The position numbers were made by a program, and so were the translations under genes. The notes below the pieces were generated by a model. That model did not search any database, was not told the origin of the DNA, and worked only from the letters and a program-made list of their open reading frames with translations. From Polynucleobacter sp. MWH-Svant-W18 (GTDB lineage Bacteria; Pseudomonadota; Gammaproteobacteria; Burkholderiales; Burkholderiaceae), in assembly GCF_018687495.1 (NCBI RefSeq), contig NZ_CP061293.1:1-64000 (forward strand): 64,000 nt of DNA, in the 5' to 3' direction. Positions within the stretch are counted from its first letter, which is position 1. The number at the start of each line of letters is the position of its first letter. Shown here piece by piece: positions 1 through 10,829 of this stretch.

Positions 1-1428
1 ATGAGCAACCTACAAAATCCTCCCGCCTTGAATTCAATTAGCCCCTTGGGTTTTTGGGATGGTGCCATTGGCACCCTTTCCCGCGAGCTGTCGCCCCAAC
101 AGTTTAAAACCTGGATACAGCCATTAACCCTTGTATCTTTCGATGAGAGTGATCACTCACTAACTGTTGGCGCCCCCAACAGATTTAAGTTAGATTGGAT
201 TAAAAAAACTTTCTCGGATCGTTTTCAAGAGCTCGCCTCCCAATATTTTGGTCTACCCATTAATGTCAATTTTGTGCTCGACGTTGAGGTGGGTGCGCCA
301 TCAACCACACTCCCAGCTGAGCCAGTTAGCCCCCCAGGTGAAGCCAGTGAGCTTGTTGAACCAAATCCCTTAGTTTCCGCCGAGGGCGACGCTTTTGAGA
401 TCGAGGATCACTCAAAACTCAACCCCAACTTGACCTTTGAAACCTTTGTTACCGGCAAAGCAAACCAATTGGCCAGGGCAGCATCGATCCAGGTGGCCCA
501 TAACCCCGGCAGCTCCTACAACCCCATGTTCCTTTACGGCGGGGTTGGTTTGGGCAAAACCCACCTAATTCATGCTATTGGTAACCATCTACTCAAAGAA
601 AAACCCAACGCCAGAATTCGCTACATCCACGCAGAGCAGTATGTATCTGATGTGGTTCGAGCCTACCAACAAAAGGCGTTTGATCGCTTCAAGCGCTATT
701 ACCACTCCCTTGATCTATTGCTGATTGACGATATTCAGTTTTTTAGTGGCAAATCGAGGACCCAAGAAGAGTTTTTCTATGCGTTTGAGGCCCTACTAAG
801 CAATAAGTCCCAGGTCATCATTACTAGCGACACCTACCCAAAAGAGATGGCGGGGATTGATGATCGCCTGATATCTCGCTTTGATTCTGGTTTAACAGTC
901 GCTATTGAGCCGCCCGAGCTAGAGATGCGGGTCGCCATTTTGATGAAAAAAGCAATTAGCGAAGGCATCCCAATGAGTGAGGATGTGGCTTTTTTCGTGG
1001 CCAAGCATTTGCGCTCTAACGTCCGAGAGCTGGAGGGGGCGCTGAGAAAGATTTTGGCTTTTGTTCGTTTCCATGGCCGTGAGGTAACTATTGAGGTTGC
1101 TAGGACCGCCCTTAAAGACCTGCTATCCATCCAAAATCGTCAGATTTCGGTTGAAAATATCCAAAAAGCGGTTGCAGATTTCTACAGCATCAAGGTGGCC
1201 GACATGTACTCCAAAAAGCGCCCAGCCAATATTGCAAGACCAAGACAAATTGCCATGTTTATGGCAAAGGAATTAACCCAAAAGAGCCTTCCGGAGATTG
1301 GTGAGTTATTTGGTGGCAGAGACCATACAACTGTTTTGCACGCGGTTCGCAAAATAGCAGATGAGCGTTCCCACGATAGTCAACTAAACCATGAAATCCA
1401 TGTGATTGAGCAAACCTTGAAGGCATGA
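1..1428 (+). CDS. dnaA: Chromosomal replication initiator protein DnaA
   Basis: DnaA is the AAA+ ATPase that binds DnaA boxes at oriC, melts the origin and loads the helicase. The 475-residue product shows the whole family layout: an N-terminal helicase-interaction domain (about 1-90), a Pro/Glu-rich linker (about 100-140), Walker [10 protein letters not shown] at 180-188, Walker B LLLIDD at 239-244, the DDRLISRF box VII with its arginine finger near 289, and the C-terminal DNA-binding signature [11 protein letters not shown] at 438-448. The length is usual for Burkholderiales. The gene starts at base 1, so its promoter lies outside the window. The origin and dnaN follow directly. Confidence 0.98.
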   Translation: MSNLQNPPALNSISPLGFWDGAIGTLSRELSPQQFKTWIQPLTLVSFDESDHSLTVGAPNRFKLDWIKKTFSDRFQELASQYFGLPINVNFVLDVEVGAPSTTLPAEPVSPPGEASELVEPNPLVSAEGDAFEIEDHSKLNPNLTFETFVTGKANQLARAASIQVAHNPGSSYNPMFLYGGVGLGKTHLIHAIGNHLLKEKPNARIRYIHAEQYVSDVVRAYQQKAFDRFKRYYHSLDLLLIDDIQFFSGKSRTQEEFFYAFEALLSNKSQVIITSDTYPKEMAGIDDRLISRFDSGLTVAIEPPELEMRVAILMKKAISEGIPMSEDVAFFVAKHLRSNVRELEGALRKILAFVRFHGREVTIEVARTALKDLLSIQNRQISVENIQKAVADFYSIKVADMYSKKRPANIARPRQIAMFMAKELTQKSLPEIGELFGGRDHTTVLHAVRKIADERSHDSQLNHEIHVIEQTLKA

Positions 1429-1692
1429 TTTTTGCCTGTGGATAAGTTTGTGGACAACCCTAAGGATAAGTTTGGGGATTGTGTGTGGATAAATTGTGGA
1501 AAGGTTCAGCTTCATGCAAAAATAGGGTATTGAAAAAAAGTTATCCCCGTTTTATGCAAGATTTATACAGTAGTTTTCCACAGGTTTTTTGTCTTCCAAT
1601 GTGTTGATTTATAAGGTGTTTTTGAGTTATCCACGGAATTTAGAAGCCTTATTACTATTACTACTAAGATATATATAAAGGATTTAAAAGCA
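1429..1692. other. oriC: Origin of replication oriC (dnaA-dnaN spacer)
   Basis: This 264-base gene-free stretch has clustered DnaA boxes. Perfect TGTGGATAA (minus orientation of TTATCCACA) occurs at 1437-1445 and 1484-1492. Near matches are TGTGGACAA at 1449-1457, TTATCCCCG at 1541-1549, TTTTCCACA at 1574-1582 and TTATCCACG at 1627-1635. The right end is an AT-rich unwinding segment with DnaA-trios (separate entry) that stops 12 bases before the dnaN start. A box cluster plus an AT-rich element between dnaA and dnaN is the standard bacterial origin layout. Function is inferred from position and motifs. Confidence 0.9.
1627..1680. other. Basal unwinding element: DnaA box plus DnaA-trios
   Basis: A DnaA box TTATCCACG (1627-1635) is followed by a 13-base spacer, then six consecutive DnaA-trios at 1649-1666. 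Read 5' to 3' on the minus strand these are TAG TAG TAA TAG TAA TAA. A pure AT run (GATATATATAAA) follows at 1669-1680. The order box, short spacer, trios and AT-rich DNA is the unwinding element described in Bacillus subtilis, where a DnaA filament engages one strand through the trios. Confidence 0.75.
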
Positions 1693-2808
1693 ATGCAACT
1701 CGTTAACACTTCACGCGATAGCTTACTAAAACCCCTTCAGGTTGTTAGTGGAATTGTTGAGCGTAGACACACCCTGCCAATTTTGGCAAACCTCTTATTT
1801 AAGAAGGTGGGTGAAAAAGTGTCTTTCATTTCAACGGATATTGAAATTCAAATCACAACCAATGCAAATTTCGGTGTTGGAACGGAAGACGTAACAACCA
1901 CCGTTGCTGCTAGAAAGCTACTTGATATCTTGCGCGCTCTTCCTGAGGGTCCAGTTTCTTTAAACCTAAAAGACAACCGCATGGTTGTTCAGAGTGGAAA
2001 AAGCCGGTTCTCACTGCAAACCTTATCTGCAACAGAGTTTCCAGTAATGCAAAGCGTGGGTGAGGTTACCGCTGCCTGGAAAATGTCTCAAAAGAGTTTT
2101 CGTCAATTGGTCAGTCAAGTGCACTTCTCCATGGCCCAGCAAGACATTCGCTATTACTTAAATGGGATGCTTTTGGTTGTTGAAGGAAAAGAGGTTGTTG
2201 CTGTTGCAACGGACGGCCATCGTTTGGCGTTTTCTCAAGTTGAATTAACTGAAGCGCCATCTGGTTCCGGACAAAGACAAGAAATTATTATTCCTCGCAA
2301 AACAATCCTAGAGTGCCAGCATTTATTAGAGGATTCTGATGAACCTCTTGAAATTAGCTTAACTGCAAATCAAGTGAAGTTTGCATTTGGTGATATCGAA
2401 TTAATTTCCAAATTGGTCGAAGGTAAATTTCCAGACTTCCAACGTGTAATTCCAAAAGGACATAAAAATACATTGGTTGTTGGGCGTGACGTGTTGCAAG
2501 CAGCGCTCCAACGCGCAGCTATTTTGACCACCGACAAATTCAAAGGCGTTCGCTTCTCTTTATCACCTAATCGCATCACAGTTCAATCTACTAATGCTGA
2601 GCAAGAAGAAGCTCAAGAAGAAATCGAAACCGAGTACAGCGGCGATGCTGTCGAAATTGGTTTTAATGTCAGTTATTTACTGGATGTTTTATCAAATCTA
2701 AAGAATGACAAAATTCAAATTAGTTTGGGTGATGCAAATAGTAGTGCTGTGATTACTCTGCCTGGCTCAGAGAGCTTTAAGTATGTTGTGATGCCAATGC
2801 GTATTTAA
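1693..2808 (+). CDS. dnaN: DNA polymerase III subunit beta (sliding clamp)
   Basis: The beta clamp is a ring-shaped dimer that holds DNA polymerase III on DNA and recruits other repair and replication factors through its hydrophobic pocket. The 371-residue product has the three repeated clamp domains and ends in the conserved tail YVVMPMRI. It begins MQLVNTSRDSLLKPLQVVSG, typical of the family. An AAAGGA ribosome-binding site stands at 1678-1683, nine bases before ATG 1693. It sits between the origin and gyrB, 11 bases from gyrB, so the two are probably co-transcribed. Confidence 0.98.
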   Translation: MQLVNTSRDSLLKPLQVVSGIVERRHTLPILANLLFKKVGEKVSFISTDIEIQITTNANFGVGTEDVTTTVAARKLLDILRALPEGPVSLNLKDNRMVVQSGKSRFSLQTLSATEFPVMQSVGEVTAAWKMSQKSFRQLVSQVHFSMAQQDIRYYLNGMLLVVEGKEVVAVATDGHRLAFSQVELTEAPSGSGQRQEIIIPRKTILECQHLLEDSDEPLEISLTANQVKFAFGDIELISKLVEGKFPDFQRVIPKGHKNTLVVGRDVLQAALQRAAILTTDKFKGVRFSLSPNRITVQSTNAEQEEAQEEIETEYSGDAVEIGFNVSYLLDVLSNLKNDKIQISLGDANSSAVITLPGSESFKYVVMPMRI

Positions 2809-2813
2809 CTTAG

Positions 2814-5318
<2,505 letters not shown>

Positions 5319-5321
5319 ATA

Positions 5322-5816
5322 ATGAAATCCAAAAAATTGTCTCCCCCGAAGGTGGACCGCTCCGCCATAGTTGTTAAGTCTTCACCCATTCATGGCAAGG
5401 GCGTATTTGCAGCAAAGCCAATTAAAAAGGGCCAAGCAATTATTGAGTACAAGGGTGAGCGTATTAGTTGGAAGCTCGCTGAAAAGCGTCATCCACATGA
5501 TCCTAAAGATCCAAACCATACTTTTTATTTTTCATTAGACGATGGTCGCGTAATTGATGCCAAGTATGGCGGGAACGCAGCCCGCTGGATTAATCATTCT
5601 TGCAAACCCAGTTGCGAAACGCGCGAAGATAACTACAACGGCAAACCACGCGTATTTATTTATGCAAAGCGTTCTCTTAAGGTTGGGGAAGAGCTGTTTT
5701 ACGACTATTCCTTAGATGTTGAGGGGCGCGTTACCAAGAGCATGAAAAAAGACTACGAGTGTCGTTGTGGCGCAAAAAAATGTCGCGGCACAATGCTTGC
5801 AGTTAAAGAAAAGTAA
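5322..5816 (+). CDS. SET-domain protein, putative protein-lysine methyltransferase
   Basis: The 164-residue product is almost only a SET domain, the S-adenosylmethionine-dependent lysine methyltransferase fold. It contains GKGVFAAKPIKKGQ near the N-terminus, the cofactor/knot motif WINHSCKPSCE (about 90-100), the catalytic-type YDYSLD (about 127-132) and a post-SET cysteine cluster YECRCGAKKCRGT (about 147-159) that normally binds zinc. There is no signal peptide. It starts 3 bases after the gyrB stop, so it is probably translated from the gyrB message. The substrate cannot be told from sequence; a basic nucleoid or ribosomal protein is a guess. Confidence 0.85.
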   Translation: MKSKKLSPPKVDRSAIVVKSSPIHGKGVFAAKPIKKGQAIIEYKGERISWKLAEKRHPHDPKDPNHTFYFSLDDGRVIDAKYGGNAARWINHSCKPSCETREDNYNGKPRVFIYAKRSLKVGEELFYDYSLDVEGRVTKSMKKDYECRCGAKKCRGTMLAVKEK

Positions 5817-5821
5817 GCCTC

Positions 5822-6055
5822 TTGTCCCCCATGTTGTATGTCAGCATCCAAGAGCTTGAGGCCGCAATTAACTACTGGCGCAGCCAATCACCTGCAGAGG
5901 GTGAGGAGTTAAGTTTGTGTCCCGAAGCATCCGCTTTAGCAAAGCCTTATGCCCTCATGATTGTTCAGGGCGCCCAAAGAATTCCCATGGATGTTTTGGA
6001 TGAGCTGGCCAGAACCGCAATTCAGACTTTTTCGAAAACAAATCAAAACAAGTAA
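5822..6055 (+). CDS. DUF3717 family protein, function unknown
   Basis: This is a small cytoplasmic protein of 77 residues if translation starts at TTG 5822, or 74 from ATG 5831 (MLYVSIQELEAAINYWR). I recognise it as DUF3717, a family I recall from Burkholderiales only; its function is unknown. It has a conserved-looking N-terminal helix EAAINYWRSQSP and then a Cys-containing ECPEAS-like segment (SLCPEASALA). There is no clear Shine-Dalgarno sequence at either start. It follows the SET gene by 5-14 bases and probably shares its transcript. Confidence 0.75.
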   Translation: MSPMLYVSIQELEAAINYWRSQSPAEGEELSLCPEASALAKPYALMIVQGAQRIPMDVLDELARTAIQTFSKTNQNK

Positions 6056-6143
6056 ACCACTTTAGGGTTATCGCTATACAGGGTGAAACCTTCTTGGGTT
6101 ATTCTCAAAGTCTTGCCTCAGTTTGGGGTTAGAGGGCGTCAGA

Positions 6144-6905
6144 TTGCAAGAAACAATATTAAAAACAATTGGGCTCGGGAAATCTTTTAAAGGATTTTCT
6201 GCGGTTACTGATGTGAACCTGGATGTGGCTAGGGGCACTATTCATGCATTAATTGGCCCCAATGGTGCAGGCAAGACAACCTGTTTCAACTTATTAACCA
6301 AATTTTTAGAGCCCAGCAGCGGCCAGATTTTGTTTAATGGTTTTGACATTACCAAAGAGGCGCCAGCACAGATTGCCCGTCGCGGCATTATTCGCTCATT
6401 CCAGATTTCAGCCGTCTTTCCGCACCTTACGGTTTTAGAGAATGTGCGTGTTGCACTGCAGCGAGGTTTGGGTACGGAGTTCCATTTTTGGAGATCCGGA
6501 AATTCTCTAAATGTTCTGAATGAGCGAGCCCATGAGTTATTAAATGAAGTGGGTTTAGAGGGTTTCGCCAATGAGGAAACCCTGAATTTGGCCTATGGAC
6601 GTAAGCGGGCGCTGGAAATTGCTACCACCTTGGCGATGGAGCCCGAGTTAATGCTCTTGGATGAGCCTACACAAGGCATGGGACACGAAGATGTAGAGCG
6701 CGTTACTGAATTAATTGATCGTGTTGCTAAGGGCCGAACCATCTTAATGGTTGAACATAATATGAAGGTGGTTTCTTCAATTGCGGATCGCATCACCGTT
6801 TTGCAGCGCGGCTCCGTTTTAGCTGAGGGCTCCTATCATGAGGTGTCAAATAATCCTTTAGTAGTTGAGGCCTACATGGGTAGCCATGGAGGAGACGTAT
6901 TATGA
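6144..6905 (+). CDS. livG: Branched-chain amino acid ABC transporter, ATP-binding protein LivG
   Basis: One of two ATPases powering a HAAT-family ABC importer for branched-chain amino acids or related amides. The product has Walker A GPNGAGKTT, the LivG-type signature LAYGRKRALE, Walker B LMLLDEPTQGM and the switch histidine in MVEHN. I chose TTG 6144, giving MQETILKTIGLGKSF (253 residues), because AGAGGG lies 7 bases upstream; a TTG at 6123 is in frame but lacks such a site. The gene overlaps livF by 4 bases (ATGA), which implies translational coupling. Confidence 0.9.
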   Translation: MQETILKTIGLGKSFKGFSAVTDVNLDVARGTIHALIGPNGAGKTTCFNLLTKFLEPSSGQILFNGFDITKEAPAQIARRGIIRSFQISAVFPHLTVLENVRVALQRGLGTEFHFWRSGNSLNVLNERAHELLNEVGLEGFANEETLNLAYGRKRALEIATTLAMEPELMLLDEPTQGMGHEDVERVTELIDRVAKGRTILMVEHNMKVVSSIADRITVLQRGSVLAEGSYHEVSNNPLVVEAYMGSHGGDVL

Positions 6906-7603
6906 CCATGGCACTCGAGGTCAAGAATTTAGAGTCTTGGTATGGCGAATCCCATATATTGCACGGCGTTAATTTTGCTGTACGCGATGGCGAGGTAGTG
7001 ACCTTGCTAGGTAGAAATGGTGCGGGTCGAAGTACCATCTTAAAAACAATTTTAGGATTAACAAGTAAGCGAACCGGATCGGTCCAAGTGTATGGGGCCG
7101 AAACCATTTCAATGCCTACTTATAGGATAGCGCGCCTTGGCGTTGGGTTTTGCCCTGAAGAGCGCGGTATTTTTGCTAGCCTTAGCGCCGAAGAAAATCT
7201 ATTGCTATTGCCGGAGATCGCACCTGGTGGCATGGGCTTGGATGAGATCTATGAGATGTTTCCCAACCTTTACGAAAGACGCAATAGTCCTGGCACTCGT
7301 CTATCTGGCGGCGAGCAGCAGATGCTGGCAATGGCTCGCATTCTTAGAACGGGCGCCAAACTGCTTTTATTGGACGAGATCACCGAGGGCTTGGCGCCAG
7401 TAATCGTGCAAAAGCTAGGAGAGGTGGTGACCAGCTTGCGCAATAAGGGCTTCACGATTGTCTTGGTTGAACAAAATTTTCGCTTTGCTGCACCTTTGGC
7501 TGATCGCCATTATGTGGTTGAGCACGGGAAGGTAGTTGAGGTTGTAAATCAAAATGAGCTTGCTGAAAAGGCGGCGCTATTAAATGAGTACCTTGGTGTT
7601 TAG
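6902..7603 (+). CDS. livF: Branched-chain amino acid ABC transporter, ATP-binding protein LivF
   Basis: The second ATPase of the importer, 233 residues. The family signature LSGGEQQML and the switch region VLVEQN are present. Two motif positions differ from the norm: Walker A reads GRNGAGRST (37-45), so the phosphate-binding lysine is arginine (codon CGA at 7028-7030), and Walker B reads LLLLDEITEGLAP with Ile where Pro is usual. The rest of the protein is intact, so it is probably functional within the LivG/LivF heterodimer. It overlaps livG by 4 bases and precedes the binding-protein gene by 22 bases. Confidence 0.92.
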   Translation: MTMALEVKNLESWYGESHILHGVNFAVRDGEVVTLLGRNGAGRSTILKTILGLTSKRTGSVQVYGAETISMPTYRIARLGVGFCPEERGIFASLSAEENLLLLPEIAPGGMGLDEIYEMFPNLYERRNSPGTRLSGGEQQMLAMARILRTGAKLLLLDEITEGLAPVIVQKLGEVVTSLRNKGFTIVLVEQNFRFAAPLADRHYVVEHGKVVEVVNQNELAEKAALLNEYLGV

Positions 7604-7625
7604 TGGTTTTCTATAGGAGATAGAA

Positions 7626-8849
7626 ATGAAGTTAAAGCAAATAACCGCTTGTCTGGTCGCGGCAACCATGTTCGGTTCAAATCCAGTTTTTGCACAAAGT
7701 GGCTCTAAAGTCAGTGGCGATGTTGTAAAGATTGGTGTGTTGACCGACCTTTCTTCAACTTATTCTGACTTGGCTGGTCCAGGCGCGGTGATTGCTGCCA
7801 AGATGGCAATTGCCGATTTTTCTAAAGACGGCACTGTTATTGGCAAAAAGATTGAGCTTGTGAGTGCCGATCATCAAAACAAAGCAGATATTGCGGCAAA
7901 CAAGGCGCGCGAGTGGTACGACAAAGACGGTGTAGACGTGATTGTTGAGTTGGTGTCGACCAACGTTGCGTTGGCTGTGATGGAGGTTGCAGAACAAAAG
8001 AACAAAATTACTCTGGTTTCTGGTGCTGGTTCACTAACAATTACCAATGAGAAATGTACGGCCAATAACGTACATTGGGCTTATGACACCTATGCTCTTT
8101 CCAATGGCACTGGCAAGGCGGTAGTGAAGCAGGGCAAAAAGAATTGGTATTTCATTACTGCCGACTATGCTTTTGGCGCAGCGCTTGAGAAAGATGCTAC
8201 TGCCGTTGTAACGGCCAATGGCGGTAAGGTTTTAGGCACTAGCAAGCACCCATTCCCCAACAGTGATTTCTCTTCTTACCTTCTGAAAGCGCAGGCTAGC
8301 GGAGCTGATGTGGTTGCTTTGGCTAATGCTGGACAGGACACCATTAACACCGTTAAGCAAGCTTCAGAGTTTGGAATTAACAAAAAGCAAACGGTTGTGC
8401 CATTGTTAATGTTTATTTCTGATGTGCACTCTTTGGGTCTCCCAGCAGCGCAAGGAATGTATCTTACAGAGGGTTTTTATTGGGACAAGGATGACAAGAC
8501 TCGCGCATTTTCAAAGCGCTTTATCTTGCAACATAAGCGTATGCCAACCATGGTTCAGGCAGGCGTTTATTCCTCTGTTCTTGCGTACTTAAATGCCGTT
8601 CAAAAGGCTGGCACTGACGATACTCAGGCTGTAATGAAGGCGCTCAAGTCAACCAATATCGACGATGGACTCTTTAAAGGCAAGATTCGTGCTGATGGCA
8701 AGTTTGAGCACGATATGTATTTGCTTGAGGTGAAAAAACCAGCGGACTCTAAGAGCCCTTGGGATTACTACAATGTGCGCGCTACGATTCCAGCAGCCGA
8801 AGCCACTTTGCCGCTTTCCCAATCAAAGTGCAAGCTGGTTAATAAGTAA
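7626..8849 (+). CDS. Branched-chain amino acid/amide ABC transporter, periplasmic substrate-binding protein
   Basis: This periplasmic binding protein delivers substrate to the LivHM channel. The 407-residue product begins with a Sec signal peptide (MKLKQITACLVAATMFGSNPVFAQ, likely cleaved after the AQ near residue 24), followed by VVKIGVLTDLSSTYSDLAGPG, typical of the type I periplasmic fold (Peripla_BP_6). GGAGA at 7616-7620 precedes ATG 7626. Substrate specificity cannot be read from sequence; leucine-type amino acids, amides or short-chain compounds are all possible. It lies inside the liv gene set, between the ATPase and permease genes. Confidence 0.92.
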   Translation: MKLKQITACLVAATMFGSNPVFAQSGSKVSGDVVKIGVLTDLSSTYSDLAGPGAVIAAKMAIADFSKDGTVIGKKIELVSADHQNKADIAANKAREWYDKDGVDVIVELVSTNVALAVMEVAEQKNKITLVSGAGSLTITNEKCTANNVHWAYDTYALSNGTGKAVVKQGKKNWYFITADYAFGAALEKDATAVVTANGGKVLGTSKHPFPNSDFSSYLLKAQASGADVVALANAGQDTINTVKQASEFGINKKQTVVPLLMFISDVHSLGLPAAQGMYLTEGFYWDKDDKTRAFSKRFILQHKRMPTMVQAGVYSSVLAYLNAVQKAGTDDTQAVMKALKSTNIDDGLFKGKIRADGKFEHDMYLLEVKKPADSKSPWDYYNVRATIPAAEATLPLSQSKCKLVNK

Positions 8850-8867
8850 GTTACTTAGAAATTAAGA

Positions 8868-9788
8868 ATGTTTGAACTTCTCGGAATTACCCCTCAAGGG
8901 CTGGTAGCCCAGCTCTTGGTGGGGCTGATTAATGGCTCGTTTTATGCCATATTGAGTTTGGGATTGGCCATTATTTTTGGCCTTCTCAACATCATTAATT
9001 TTGCCCACGGTGCACAGTACACCATGGGTGCATTTATTGCGTGGATTGGTCTAACGCAAATTAGTCAGTGGCTGGGCTTTCCAGGTTTATCGATTAACTA
9101 TTGGTTTGCTTTAATTATTGTGCCGCTAGTATTGGCGGGCTTCGGTTTAATTCTTGAGCGCACCATGTTGCGTCGCCTGTATCACTTGGACCACTTGTAT
9201 GGCCTATTGCTGACCTTTGGTTTGGCTTTAATTATTGAGGGCATGTTCCGCCATTGGTATGGGATTTCTGGTGAAAGCTACCCGGCCCCAGAGTTTCTTC
9301 AAGGCGCAATTCCCTTAGATTCCATTGGCATCATCTTGCCGAAGTATCGTGTTTGGGTGGTGGTAATTTCTTTGACAGTATGCTTTTCGACTTGGTATGT
9401 GATTGAGCGAACCAAGCTTGGCGCTTATCTGCGCGCGGGCACTGAGAACCCAAAATTACTGCAAGCATTTGGTATTAATGTTCCTTTGATGATTTCTTTG
9501 GCCTATGCCTATGGCGTTGGTCTTGCTGGGTTTGCTGGTGTTTTAGCGGCCCCAATTTTCCAAGTAAACCCATTAATGGGCTCTAACTTAATCATTGTGG
9601 TTTTTGCTGTGGTTGTGATTGGTGGCATGGGCTCAATCATGGGTGCCATTTTGACCGGTCTAGGATTGGGCTTAGTTGAGGGCCTGACCAAAGTGTTTTA
9701 CCCAGAAGCTTCTGGAGTAGTGATTTTTGTGATTATGGCAATCGTTTTATTGCTCCGGCCCGCTGGGCTCTTTGGGCGGGAAAAATAA
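8868..9788 (+). CDS. livH: Branched-chain amino acid ABC transporter permease LivH
   Basis: This is an inner-membrane channel subunit with about eight hydrophobic segments in 306 residues. The start LLVGLINGSFYAILSLGLAIIFG followed by NIINFAHGA is the hallmark of LivH permeases. Near the C-terminus are NPLMGSNLIIVVFAVVVIGG and GSIMGAI, the ATPase-contact region. The stop codon TAA (9786-9788) overlaps the ATG of livM by one base, so the two permeases are translationally coupled. Confidence 0.93.
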   Translation: MFELLGITPQGLVAQLLVGLINGSFYAILSLGLAIIFGLLNIINFAHGAQYTMGAFIAWIGLTQISQWLGFPGLSINYWFALIIVPLVLAGFGLILERTMLRRLYHLDHLYGLLLTFGLALIIEGMFRHWYGISGESYPAPEFLQGAIPLDSIGIILPKYRVWVVVISLTVCFSTWYVIERTKLGAYLRAGTENPKLLQAFGINVPLMISLAYAYGVGLAGFAGVLAAPIFQVNPLMGSNLIIVVFAVVVIGGMGSIMGAILTGLGLGLVEGLTKVFYPEASGVVIFVIMAIVLLLRPAGLFGREK

Positions 9789-10720
9789 TGATGAATCCAA
9801 AAATAAAACTGCTTTACGGCATCTTGGTTTTAATCGCCCTTTTATTGCCTTTCCAGGATTTCATTTATTTGGTGTTTGCAATGAAGGTGTTGTGCTTTGC
9901 CCTTTTTGCTTGTGCCTTTAATTTATTGCTCGGCTTCACCGGCCTCTTGTCCTTTGGTCACGCTGCTTTCTTTGGAGCTGCCGCTTACATCACTGCCTAT
10001 CTTTGCAAAGAGTCCGGCCTTTCCCCCGAGCTTGGAATTCTGTTGGGTGTATTGGGGTCGGGCGCACTCGGCTTTTTAATCGGCGCTCTTGCGATTCGTC
10101 GTCAGGGTATTTATTTTGCGATGGTGACATTGGCACTTTCACAAATGATTTATTTCTTGGCTGTGCAGTTGCCATTCACCGGTGGTGAAGATGGAATTCA
10201 GGGTGTACCGCGAGGAATGCTGTTTGGTCTCATAGACCTCAAAAATGATGTCGCTATGTACTACTTTGTTTTGGCAGTCTTCTTATTTGGCTTCGTACTG
10301 ATTATGCGTGCCGTCAATTCCCCATTTGGTCAGGTTTTGAAGGCCATTCGTGAAAACGAACCGCGTGCAATTTCCTTGGGTTATGACGTTGACCGCTTCA
10401 AACTAATGTCCTTTGTGATTTCAGCTGCACTAGCAGGCTTGGCGGGTTCTATGAAATCACTCGTCTTCCAGTTGGCTACATTGACCGATGTTCATTGGCA
10501 TATGTCTGGCGAAGTGGTCTTGATGACCCTGCTTGGTGGTATGGGAACCATTCTCGGTCCAGTAGTGGGCGCTGGCATTGTGGTTGGTCTGCAAAACTAT
10601 CTTGCCAACATTGGCTCTTGGAGCACGATCGCAACAGGATTTATTTTTGTGATTTGTGTTTTGGCATTTCGTCGTGGTGTGGTTGGTGAAATTGCTGCGC
10701 ACTTCAAAAACAAAAACTAA
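9788..10720 (+). CDS. livM: Branched-chain amino acid ABC transporter permease LivM
   Basis: The second channel subunit, 310 residues with about eight to ten membrane segments. The sequence NLLLGFTGLLSFGHAAFFGAAAY is the LivM counterpart of the LivH NFAHG motif, and ENEPRAISLGYDVDRFKLMSFVISA is the conserved cytoplasmic loop that docks the ATPase. GGMGTILGPVVGAG follows. ATG 9788 and ATG 9791 are both possible starts. It is the last gene of the transporter set; I see no clear terminator after it. Confidence 0.93.
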   Translation: MMNPKIKLLYGILVLIALLLPFQDFIYLVFAMKVLCFALFACAFNLLLGFTGLLSFGHAAFFGAAAYITAYLCKESGLSPELGILLGVLGSGALGFLIGALAIRRQGIYFAMVTLALSQMIYFLAVQLPFTGGEDGIQGVPRGMLFGLIDLKNDVAMYYFVLAVFLFGFVLIMRAVNSPFGQVLKAIRENEPRAISLGYDVDRFKLMSFVISAALAGLAGSMKSLVFQLATLTDVHWHMSGEVVLMTLLGGMGTILGPVVGAGIVVGLQNYLANIGSWSTIATGFIFVICVLAFRRGVVGEIAAHFKNKN

Positions 10721-10829
10721 TATTCTTTCCCTTTTTATTATTTGGGTTTAGTGCTACGTGAATTTTCAATACTGCACACGCATTTAAACAAAAGAGACAC
10801 TCATCGAATTTTCTATTTTTATCTGGCCC

